Assembly: GCF_003585925.1 (NCBI RefSeq) | Contig: NZ_NRJH01000020.1 | Span: 1 to 34,178 of the forward strand | DNA: 34,178 bases | Origin: Psittacicella melopsittaci | GTDB taxonomy: Bacteria; Pseudomonadota; Gammaproteobacteria; Enterobacterales; Psittacicellaceae | Direction of reading: 5' to 3' | Shown here: piece after piece, positions 1 through 6,584 of the stretch | Numbering within the stretch: position 1 is the first letter of the stretch | How the letters are laid out: each line of letters opens with the position of its first letter | Program-made: the position numbers and the translations under genes | Notes under the pieces: model-generated | The model's input: only the letters and a program-made list of their open reading frames with translations | Database searches by the model: none | Told to the model about the DNA's origin: nothing

Positions 1-196
1 ATATATATATACGTTCAAATCATTAGAAGATATAGATAATGGAGTCTCTTGATACTCTAAAGAATACTTATCTAGGAATGTTACAACTAGTACTTTATCT
101 TTCCTTGAAGGTAAACTTTATAGTAGCCATGTAAATAGTGTTCTTGGCTTTAAGAACTCGTTTGCATATAAAGTTATAGCAGGAAATTATAGCAAG
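1..196 (+). pseudogene. 5' remnant of a first TRD in hsdS copy 1 (cut by window edge, in-frame stop)
   Basis: The window opens inside an AT-dinucleotide run, and the DNA that follows is a near-copy of 1872-2110 in the second hsdS. In the frame matching copy 2 it encodes a TRD segment (YSKEYL, then SFLEGKLYS), but TGA at 50-52 replaces the GGA (Gly) codon of copy 2. Copy 1 also lacks 36 bp (12 codons, in frame) that copy 2 has at about 2048-2083. After the TGA the frame is open into the 197-1549 ORF, so this is the decayed front of the same gene. How far it extends upstream, and the true repeat count of the AT run, cannot be seen. Confidence 0.75.
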
Positions 197-1549
197 TTGG
201 AAGAATTAAAATCTAGTACTCCAACTCACCCTGCTGTACAAGTAAAGGTATGGAATACCTTTACACCCCCGATTAACAATAATTTATTTAAGGAAAGTAC
301 CTTAAATGCTCCTAAATCAAGCAATAATAAGGTTGCCTCAGTAAGACCTGTAGCTAGGAAGAATAGAGATCAACCTAGATTAAGGTTTCCTGAATTTTCT
401 GGAAAATGGAGCACCTCTACATTATCTAAGTTTTTAGAGCTTCCTATACAAGAAAAAGTTGATGTTACTTCTATAGATCAATTGCTTACTCTAAGATTGC
501 ATTTAAAAGGATTGGCTCTGTGTAAAGATGTTAATCTAAAACTAGGAGCAACCGAGTATTATAAAAGAACAGCAGGTCAATTAATCTATGGTAAGCAAAA
601 CTTTTTAAATAAAGCTATAGCAATTATACCTAAAGAGTTTGATGGAAAATGTAGTTCAAAAGATGTTCCTTCTTTCAATATAAAATATGGTGATTCAAAC
701 TTTATATATTACAGCATAACAAGGGATTCGTATATTAAATCCAAAGATATGTATGCTAAAGGAACAGGATCAAAAAGGGTATCTGAAAAATCTATTTTAA
801 CTTTTGAAATTATATTCCCCTCACTAGAAGAACAACAAAAAATAGGGAACTTCTTTAAAGATATTGACGATAAAAGTCGCAATCTAGAAAAATCTTTAAA
901 TGGATTTATCTCACTAAAAAAATCACTACTACAACAACTGTACACAGATAAAATTTATCCAAGATTAAGATTTCCTGAGTACACTAAAGCTCTTGAAAAA
1001 GTTGAACTAAAAAGTTTTGTTAAGAAAAATTCGAAGAAGAATAAAGATCTTTCTGTAACCTATGTTGAAAGTGTTTCTAACAAATTTGGATTTATTTCTC
1101 AAGAGGATCTATTTAATAATCGAAGTATAGCAAGTAAAGAATTAAGTAATTACACTATTATTGAAGAACATGGGTTTGCATATAATCCATCAAGAATAAA
1201 TGTAGGATCAATTGCTTACAAACATAAAGGTGAACCAACATCAATTGTATCTCCACTATATGTTTGCTTTAGTTTGAATGAAAAGAAAGTTAATAACGAA
1301 TACTTTATTAACTGGATTAGAACAAGTTATTTCGATAGCCAGCGTCGTGTTTTAAATGCTGGTAGTGTTAGAGACTCTTTAGTTTTTGTTAGTTTTGTAG
1401 AATTACAAATTAGACTTCCAAATTTAGAAGAGCAAAATAAGATAGCTAAACTTCTTATAGAGGTAAACAAACTTATCTCTACTTATGAAAAAACTATCGA
1501 AAGTCACAAAAACCTAAAACAAGCTCTTCTTCAACGTATGTTCATTTAG
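197..1549 (+). CDS. hsdS: Type I restriction-modification specificity subunit HsdS (two TRDs, 5'-truncated gene)
   Basis: HsdS chooses the DNA target of a type I methyltransferase/endonuclease; each of its two TRDs reads half of a bipartite site and the helical conserved regions set the spacing. Here residues 1-60 are the tail of a degraded upstream TRD. LRFPEF at 62-67 opens TRD 1 (about 70-205), the central helical region follows (about 210-255), then LRFPEY opens TRD 2 (about 262-405) and a C-terminal helical region ends in LLQRMFI. TRD 1 belongs to the same family as the first TRD of the 27341-28483 gene (shared blocks such as GQLIYGKQN and KAMYAKG-type motifs). The TTG at 197 is simply the first possible start after TGA 50-52 and has no clear ribosome site, so the real start may lie further in. 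No hsdM or hsdR is visible; they could lie left of the window. Confidence 0.8.
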   Translation: MEELKSSTPTHPAVQVKVWNTFTPPINNNLFKESTLNAPKSSNNKVASVRPVARKNRDQPRLRFPEFSGKWSTSTLSKFLELPIQEKVDVTSIDQLLTLRLHLKGLALCKDVNLKLGATEYYKRTAGQLIYGKQNFLNKAIAIIPKEFDGKCSSKDVPSFNIKYGDSNFIYYSITRDSYIKSKDMYAKGTGSKRVSEKSILTFEIIFPSLEEQQKIGNFFKDIDDKSRNLEKSLNGFISLKKSLLQQLYTDKIYPRLRFPEYTKALEKVELKSFVKKNSKKNKDLSVTYVESVSNKFGFISQEDLFNNRSIASKELSNYTIIEEHGFAYNPSRINVGSIAYKHKGEPTSIVSPLYVCFSLNEKKVNNEYFINWIRTSYFDSQRRVLNAGSVRDSLVFVSFVELQIRLPNLEEQNKIAKLLIEVNKLISTYEKTIESHKNLKQALLQRMFI

Positions 1550-1560
1550 TTACATACAAA

Positions 1561-1589
1561 AAGTCCTCGACACTTAGTGTTGAGGACTT
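1561..1589 (+). terminator. Stem-loop terminator after hsdS copy 1
   Basis: A 13-bp stem (AAGTCCTC side 1561-1573, partner 1577-1589) closes a TTA loop 11 bases after the stop codon. The downstream T tract is broken. The element after hsdS copy 2 (3427-3460) has the same AGTCCTC/GAGGACT arms, so the terminator was duplicated with the gene. Confidence 0.65.
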
Positions 1590-1629
1590 ACTTATGTTCT
1601 TAATTTCCTAAAGAGGCGCGTTTTTCATA

Positions 1630-1658
1630 TCAATTATGGTTCTTCTTTCGGTTATAAT
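1630..1658 (+). promoter_or_regulatory. Possible promoter for hsdS copy 2
   Basis: A perfect TATAAT lies at 1653-1658, about 67 bases before the ATG of copy 2. The -35 position 17 bases upstream (TCAATT) is poor, so this rests mainly on the -10 box and its location. Confidence 0.35.
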
Positions 1659-1724
1659 ATTTACTATTGTTACATATAAAAAAGAGCTCAAAAGAGCTAT
1701 AGTCTCAAAAATTAAGAAAATATC

Positions 1725-3408
1725 ATGACAAAACAGATTATACAGGGTACTTTACCTAGTTTTACTGGGTATAGTGGACCTTGGGTAATAGAAAAAGTGA
1801 AGGAAGTCTTCGTAAAATCTACCCAAGGACAGGTGCTGACTGTGCCTAAAGCCAACACTATTTTAGCCCCTATATATATATCCGTTCCAATCATTAGAAG
1901 ATATAGATAATGGGGTCTCAGGATACTCTAAAGAATACTTATTTAGGAATATTGCAACTAATACTTTATCTTTCCTTGGAGGTAAACTTTATAGTACCCA
2001 TGTAAATAGTGTTCTTGGCTTTAAGAACACGTTTGCAGATAAAGTTATAGCTAAGACTTTAAGTAAGTTTAAGCAGGTAGCTACAGCAGGAAATGTTTAC
2101 CTGAAGTTAGATGAATTAAGATTATACACTTCAACAAATCCTGCTGAACAAGTAAAGGAACAAAATACCTTTACAGACTCCATAAAATGTTCTGAAAAGA
2201 AAAAATGTAACCAGCCTAAATTAAGATTTGGTAATTCTGAAATTAGCACTTCAAAGTTAGGAGAGTTGATTAGCTATTCTAATGGAAAGGGTTATGAAAA
2301 AGAACAACAAAGTTCAGGAAAGTATGAATTAATTAATCTAAACTCTGTTGATATAAATGGTGGTTTAAAACCTTCAGGGAAATTTGTCGACAATGCAGAT
2401 GAAACCTTAAAGAAAAATGATTTGGTTATGGTATTAAGCGACTTAGCTCACGGGAATTTATTAGGAAAAGTGGCTTTAATACCAGAGGATAACAAATATG
2501 TTCTTAACCAAAGAGTTGGGCTTCTTCGAATTAAAGATAAACGTATTGATCCATACTATCTTTTTACTTATATTAATCGTAAGCAGGCTTATTTTAAGTT
2601 AATGGGTGGTGGGACTTCTCAGTTAAATCTAAATAAAGATCCTATTCTAAGGTTTAAAGTACGTTATCCAGAGATTATAGAACAACAAAAAGTAGGAAAT
2701 TTATTTAAAGAGATTGATGATAAGATTTCATCACTCCAAATAAAACTTTCTAAATTTAAAATTTTGAAAATTGCATTGCAAGGGCTACTCTATACGGATA
2801 GAGGTAATCCAAAGTTAAGATTTCCTGATTTCAAAGAAGATTATCATACTCTAAGAGTTAGTGAGATAGGAGAAGTTAAAACAGGCAATACCCCTTCAAC
2901 AAAAGTCAAAGAATATTGGGGTAGCAACACTGATGAGACTAAATACATTTGGGTTACGCCAACAGATATAAATTCCTCAACGATTGAGAGAACTGAAAGA
3001 ATATTAACTTCTTTAGGTTGGGAAAAGGCAAGAAAAGTTCCTGCTAATTCACTATTAATTACATGTATTGCTTCAATTGGTAAAAACACCATAAACCTAA
3101 CTCCAGCAGCTTTTAATCAACAAATCAATTCACTAACTCCTAAGCAAGGATTTGATGTCTATTATTTACTTCATCAATTTAATAGAAGCAAAATAAGATT
3201 AGCGAATGCAGGAAACTCTTCTATAACAGAAATAGTAAATAAAGCGCAGTTTGAAGAATTTACCTTAAGACTACCTAAAGAGTACGAAGAACAAAGGAAA
3301 ATAGGTAAATTATTTAAGGAAGTTGATCAGTTGATTTTGACATACAAGAGTATGATTGAACATTATAAACTTCTAAAACAAGCTCTTCTCCAACGTATGT
3401 TTATCTAG
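1725..3408 (+). pseudogene. hsdS: HsdS copy 2, switched out of frame by a TA-repeat tract (candidate phase-variable gene)
   Basis: ATG 1725 begins a typical HsdS N-terminus (FTGYSGPW, then VKEVF and QGQVLTV) whose frame stops at 1908-1910. From 1882 a different frame is open without a stop to 3408. The switch point is a run of alternating T and A at 1871-1881. Adding one TA (or removing two) restores one frame of about 561 codons; with one extra TA it reads IYIYPF, matching the YIYP of the homologous TRD in the 28523-29677 gene. The restored protein would have three TRD-like modules: TRD A (1725 to about 2160, related to both TRDs of the 28523-29677 gene but lacking the usual helical spacer after it), TRD B (about 2210-2670) and TRD C (from LRFPDF at about 2820), ending LLQRMFI. 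Usual HsdS proteins have two TRDs in 380-450 residues. In the present frame a protein could start at TTG 2266. Confidence 0.8.
1871..1881 (+). repeat. TA-dinucleotide tract (likely slipped-strand switch in hsdS)
   Basis: The tract consists of five TA units plus T, immediately followed by CCG. It sits exactly where the two open frames of hsdS copy 2 meet. The same kind of run begins the window in copy 1 (1-10). Confidence 0.8.
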
Positions 3409-3426
3409 CTTTTACCTAGAAATGCA

Positions 3427-3460
3427 AAAAGTCCTCGTACATTTTGTACAGAGGACTTTT
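3427..3460. terminator. Bidirectional terminator between hsdS copy 2 and the AAA+ gene
   Basis: AAAAGTCCTC (3427-3436) pairs with GAGGACTTTT (3451-3460), with an inner GTACA/TGTAC stem and a TTT loop. It has T residues on one side and A residues on the other, so it can serve both convergent genes (stops at 3408 and 3471). Confidence 0.75.
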
Positions 3461-3470
3461 ATTATGCTTC

Positions 3471-4487
3471 TTAATTTGGAACACCAAGAATCTTAGCAAT
3501 CTCTTCACGAGTTAAATTCGCCTGTGGAGCGTTATTGTCGTAAAGATCATCATAAGTTCTAAACTCAAAAGCATCACGATCTTCAATATGTAAAGTTAAC
3601 TTAGTACCGTAAAGAATTTGATATAAGTGACCTAAGTAATCATATGGATTGCTGTCAAAATCACTTAAAGCAAATGCGGTTAACAGTAACTGTTGAATCT
3701 TAGCTGGGTAATAGCTACTTACTTTTAATTGCAGGATCTTGTAAAGTAAATCACGATCAATAATTGCTTTAGCGTAGATATCTTTTTGCCCAAGTTTAGT
3801 TGCAACTTTATAAGCATAGTCAAGTAAGCTTTCACCCGTAAACTGACCAATAATACGAAGATTATATTGGAAAGTATAGAGCAGTGATTTAATTGCTAAC
3901 TCATCAAATAATTGCTCGCGTTGTTGTGCTTCAATATTTGTTGAAACTGTAGCGATAAAGCCTACGGTATCAGGAAGGTTGTTAATTCCTTCGGTTAACG
4001 CTAATAAAGCATATTTATTGTTGGTTTTCTCAGCAAAGAGATAATCCATATCATCAAAAAAGACAATAGTATTAGCAAAATACGGCTCACGCATTAACTT
4101 GAAAAGCAATTTAATTGCTTTAGTTAATGAACCATTTAAGCCAATTTTTAATTCGCTGTCATTATTAGAAGCTACTTGACGATCGTCATTAAAGAAAAAC
4201 GAATCAAAAGAGATTAAAGCGGTTACATCTACTTTAACTAAGCGTTTTTCCGTTTGTGCAGCAATAAGCTTAACTAAAGCCGATTTACCACCCCCAGGTT
4301 CACCCATTAAAAGAACACGGTGAATTCCTGTTGGACGGGAAAGATACTTAGTAATAAGCTTAATATCTTTTAAATGCGGTTGAGGTACAATCACATTAGC
4401 ATTAGGTTGTACATCGGAGAAAAAGTACTTAATAAGTTTGAGTTTGTCTTTTTCTTCTAAGTCTTCGTATAAGTAGTAGTTTTTCAT
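3471..4487 (-). CDS. AAA+ family ATPase of unknown role
   Basis: This 338-residue cytoplasmic protein has one AAA+ module. The Walker A motif GEPGGGKS is at 62-69. The Walker B-like strand IVFFDDMD is at 141-148, with DD in place of the usual DE. A sensor-1-like Asn follows a hydrophobic strand (FIATVSTN, about 177-184). The C-terminal part is helical and gives no second recognisable domain. The layout resembles single-ring remodelling ATPases, but I cannot assign a substrate. The gene stands alone between convergent hsdS and the upstream yicC. It has its own predicted promoter (4528-4556) and two palindromes just upstream of it (4571-4609), so it is probably regulated individually. A link to the neighbouring restriction genes is possible but rests only on proximity. 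Confidence 0.75.
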   Translation of the reverse strand: MKNYYLYEDLEEKDKLKLIKYFFSDVQPNANVIVPQPHLKDIKLITKYLSRPTGIHRVLLMGEPGGGKSALVKLIAAQTEKRLVKVDVTALISFDSFFFNDDRQVASNNDSELKIGLNGSLTKAIKLLFKLMREPYFANTIVFFDDMDYLFAEKTNNKYALLALTEGINNLPDTVGFIATVSTNIEAQQREQLFDELAIKSLLYTFQYNLRIIGQFTGESLLDYAYKVATKLGQKDIYAKAIIDRDLLYKILQLKVSSYYPAKIQQLLLTAFALSDFDSNPYDYLGHLYQILYGTKLTLHIEDRDAFEFRTYDDLYDNNAPQANLTREEIAKILGVPN

Positions 4488-4527
4488 AAGCTAAATTACC
4501 GTAGATGAACTGTCAGTTTATGCTTCT

Positions 4528-4556
4528 ATCTTAGCACAAATATACCTTTACACCAA
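4528..4556 (-). promoter_or_regulatory. Promoter of the AAA+ gene
   Basis: On the minus strand TTGGTG (4556-4551) and TAAGAT (4533-4528) are 17 bases apart, and TGC precedes the -10 box as an extended -10. The predicted start of transcription is near 4521, giving a leader of about 34 bases. Each hexamer is imperfect, so transcription start mapping is needed for certainty. Confidence 0.5.
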
Positions 4557-4570
4557 AGAGAAAAACGCTG

Positions 4571-4609
4571 TTTGTCTCTAAGACAAAAGTTGTTTGTCTC
4601 TAGGACAAA
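4571..4609. promoter_or_regulatory. Two tandem 17-bp palindromes (candidate operators)
   Basis: TTTGTCTCTAAGACAAA (4571-4587) and TTTGTCTCTAGGACAAA (4593-4609) differ at one position and are spaced 22 bp apart, about two helical turns. Their centres fall near -58 and -80 from the predicted start of the AAA+ gene. That is the geometry expected for a transcription factor dimer bound twice on one face of the DNA, upstream of the -35 box. Confidence 0.55.
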
Positions 4610-4640
4610 AAAAACCAGATAGGTTTGTAACCCATCTGGT
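4605..4640 (-). terminator. Intrinsic terminator, minus strand
   Basis: ACCAGAT (4614-4620) pairs with ATCTGGT (4634-4640), with an inner GGTT/AACC stem. Read on the minus strand it is followed by eight T. It would stop read-through from yicC before the AAA+ gene. Confidence 0.7.
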
Positions 4641-4740
4641 CAATTCATAATATAGTCAGTAAAATACTATTTTAATTCTAAAACTGATACATTATAAGAG
4701 AATCTAATTAAAATGGCAAGAAGCCAAAAGCTTGTTAAGT

Positions 4741-4779
4741 AAAAAAAGGAGAGTCCTAATTAGGTAACTCTCCCTTTTT
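4741..4779. terminator. Terminator after yicC
   Basis: GGAGAGT (4748-4754) pairs with ACTCTCC (4767-4773), and the intervening CCTAATTAGG extends the stem. It is flanked by seven A on one side and TTTTT on the other, and lies about 35 bases past the yicC stop codon. Confidence 0.75.
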
Positions 4780-4812
4780 AGTTAGCTCCAAATCATATCT
4801 TACGATATATTT

Positions 4813-5703
4813 TTATTCAATGTTTTGAATTTGTTCACGCATTTGTTCAATGTAAGTTTTTAAGTTAACCGCACGGTTAATAATATTAATATCGGTTGAT
4901 TTTGAACAAATGGTATTAGATTCACGGTTTAACTCTTGCATTAAGAAATCAAGTTTACGACCAACTTGTTCATCTGAGCTTAAGAGTTTAGTAATCTCAC
5001 AATAGTGTGAGTTTAAGCGATCAATTTCTTCTTGAATATCTGCTTTTTGGGCAATTAAGAGAACTTCTTGTTCCATACGTACAGGATCAACTGTTACGTT
5101 TTCAGCAAGTTCTTTAATGCGAGCCACAAGTTTAGCATAAGCTTGATCTTTCATTGCTCGTGAGTACTGACAGATTTCAGCAGTAATTTGTTTCATGCTA
5201 CATAAGCACATTTCCAGTACATCATGTAAACGTTTACCTTCGTCAGTACGAGCTGTTTCTAAACGACTAATTGCTTGCTCAAAAGACTGAACAATTTGGG
5301 CTTTAAATTCATCGGTAAAGTTACGCCCATCGTTTCCAGTAAGAGCAGGATTAGAAAGTACTTGTTCTAGGTTTACTTGAATGCGAGCTTGATCGCCAAG
5401 ACCTTGAGAAAAAATTGCCGTAGCTTCTTTAAAGTAGCCTACAAGTTCTTCTAAACGCTCTGGCGATACTTCAAACGAGCTTTTGAGGCTACGATTTTTA
5501 AAGTAGAGAGACACATCCATTTTCCCACGACGAATGCGTTCTTTAGCCACAGTGCGTAGATCTAATTCAATACAACGTAAGCTTTCAGGAAGCTTAATCG
5601 ACATATCAAAAAAACGGTGATTTAAAGTTCTAATTTCCCAAACTACCTGGTAATTACCAATCATCAGCTCATGAGAAACAAAACCAGTCATGCTACGTAA
5701 CAT
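4813..5703 (-). CDS. yicC: YicC family endoribonuclease
   Basis: This 296-residue protein matches the YicC family from end to end. The N-terminus LRSMTGF is the family signature, and the C-terminus (NRESNTICSKSTD, then YIEQMREQIQNIE) is the conserved YicC-like tail with its Glu, Asn and Ser residues. The E. coli protein is close to this length (about 287). Members are cytoplasmic, metal-dependent RNases linked to small-RNA turnover and stress survival; that comes from family knowledge, not from this sequence. The gene is monocistronic: a strong minus-strand terminator lies upstream (5827-5859) and two terminators lie downstream. The start is ATG 5703, as expected for the family. Confidence 0.93.
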   Translation of the reverse strand: MLRSMTGFVSHELMIGNYQVVWEIRTLNHRFFDMSIKLPESLRCIELDLRTVAKERIRRGKMDVSLYFKNRSLKSSFEVSPERLEELVGYFKEATAIFSQGLGDQARIQVNLEQVLSNPALTGNDGRNFTDEFKAQIVQSFEQAISRLETARTDEGKRLHDVLEMCLCSMKQITAEICQYSRAMKDQAYAKLVARIKELAENVTVDPVRMEQEVLLIAQKADIQEEIDRLNSHYCEITKLLSSDEQVGRKLDFLMQELNRESNTICSKSTDINIINRAVNLKTYIEQMREQIQNIE

Positions 5704-5826
5704 AGAAAATCCTTACTAAAAGAGAGGTTATATGTAAATTGTAGCTAAGAATGGAATAAGAGGTAATACTTAATATTTTCTTAGCCTCTGTTATTATATC
5801 CTTTTTTAATTGTAAAATGTAGAGAA

Positions 5827-5859
5827 AATAAAAAAAGCGAGTTTAGCAAAACTCGCTTT
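5827..5859 (-). terminator. Strong intrinsic terminator upstream of yicC
   Basis: AAAGCGAGTTT (5834-5844) pairs perfectly with AAACTCGCTTT (5849-5859) around an AGCA loop, and the minus strand continues into seven T. It would end a transcript arriving from the non-coding region at 5880-6250, not yicC. Confidence 0.8.
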
Positions 5860-5879
5860 ACATAGATATATACCAAATT

Positions 5880-6030
5880 ATTGCGTTTGCAAGTTATGCA
5901 AATGCATCCGAGTAGTGAATGAGAGGCTTCTCTTTTCACTTATGTAAGGTTAATCGAGGCAGTTGCCGCGCGTATACTAAGAAGTACCGAGAAGCAACCC
6001 CTTAAGGTCGCTAGCAACTAGATTAACCTA
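5880..6030. ncRNA. Candidate structured RNA A (three hairpins)
   Basis: No ORF fits here but the stretch folds in consecutive units. TTTGCA/TGCAAA (from 5885) closes a 5-base loop. AGTGAA/TTCACT with inner AGAG/CTCT closes a GCTT loop (about 5913-5939). A long arm pairs AGGTTAATC (from about 5947) with GATTAACCT (ending about 6029), with a second helix AGTTGC/GCAACT inside it. On the minus strand the strong terminator at 5827-5859 would form its 3' end, which favours that strand, but no promoter is clear because a second terminator abuts at 6036-6061. It matches none of the RNase P RNA, tmRNA or SRP RNA sequences I know. Confidence 0.4.
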
Positions 6031-6035
6031 CTCAA

Positions 6036-6061
6036 AAAAGTCATTGTTGGGCAATGACTTT
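6036..6061 (-). terminator. Stem-loop terminator, minus strand
   Basis: AAGTCATTG (6038-6046) pairs with CAATGACTT (6052-6060) around TTGGG. The minus strand runs into six T; the plus strand has only three. It separates structured segments A and B. Confidence 0.65.
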
Positions 6062-6078
6062 ACAGCATAGGACAATTA

Positions 6079-6262
6079 AGTCTCTAGGGATTATCAAGGT
6101 TGAATCAAAAGGAGATTACAATTTTTTGTTCTAGAGCTTAATTTTAGGTTAGATAAGCTCTGAGACTAGATTTTGTGGCAAAACAAAATCTGTTACTTAG
6201 GTAAAGTTTTTAGAAAAACTTCCCGAAAGTAACGCGTCCAGATTGCTTATGCCTTAATTATA
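6079..6262 (-). ncRNA. Candidate structured RNA B with minus-strand promoter
   Basis: Helices abut one another with almost no unpaired bases between them. AGTCTC (6079-6084) pairs with GAGACT (6162-6167) and encloses AGAGCTTA/TAAGCTCT (6133-6161). AGATTTTG/CAAAATCT follows at 6168-6191, then GTTACT/AGTAAC at 6192-6233 with an inner AAGTTTTT/AAAAACTT. Such end-to-end tiling is unusual for random AT-rich DNA. A perfect minus-strand TATAAT (6262-6257) would start transcription near 6250, and the T-tailed hairpin at 6036-6061 would end it, giving about 200 nt. The -35 box is weak. No known family is recognised. Confidence 0.45.
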
Positions 6263-6548
6263 ACTAAAAAAAATTAAGAGATTAAGAGATTTAGAGAAAA
6301 AATTTTTATTTGCCCATTTTAGGTGGTAACTAAAGTTAAAAGCTTTAAATTATTTAAGATCTAATAAGCATTATATTCTCGAGTGATTTTGTCCCTAAGG
6401 GGTGTAACTAAAATTTTTCCTGGGGTTTTTTGCTAACAAGAATAACCTAGTAAAAACTAGGGCTAAAGGGGGCGGAATTGTAATTTTTGTTAAAATAGAC
6501 GGCTAGAGACGTGTATTTTAGGAAAAAGAAGACTATAGATTTATATAC

Positions 6549-6584
6549 AATAAAAAAAAGCTGAAGTTGCGTCCTTCAGCTTTT
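6549..6584 (-). terminator. Terminator hairpin in the non-coding region
   Basis: AAAAGCTGAAG (6556-6566) pairs perfectly with CTTCAGCTTTT (6574-6584). Eight A precede it on the plus strand, so it is T-tailed on the minus strand. No gene to its right explains it, which suggests another untranslated minus-strand transcript. Confidence 0.65.

Noticed and set aside
5880..6262. RNase P RNA, tmRNA or SRP RNA
   Set aside because: None of their conserved sequences (such as the RNase P GAGGAAAGTCC block, the tmRNA tRNA-like ends or the SRP GGAAGGAAGCAGCC region) is present on either strand.
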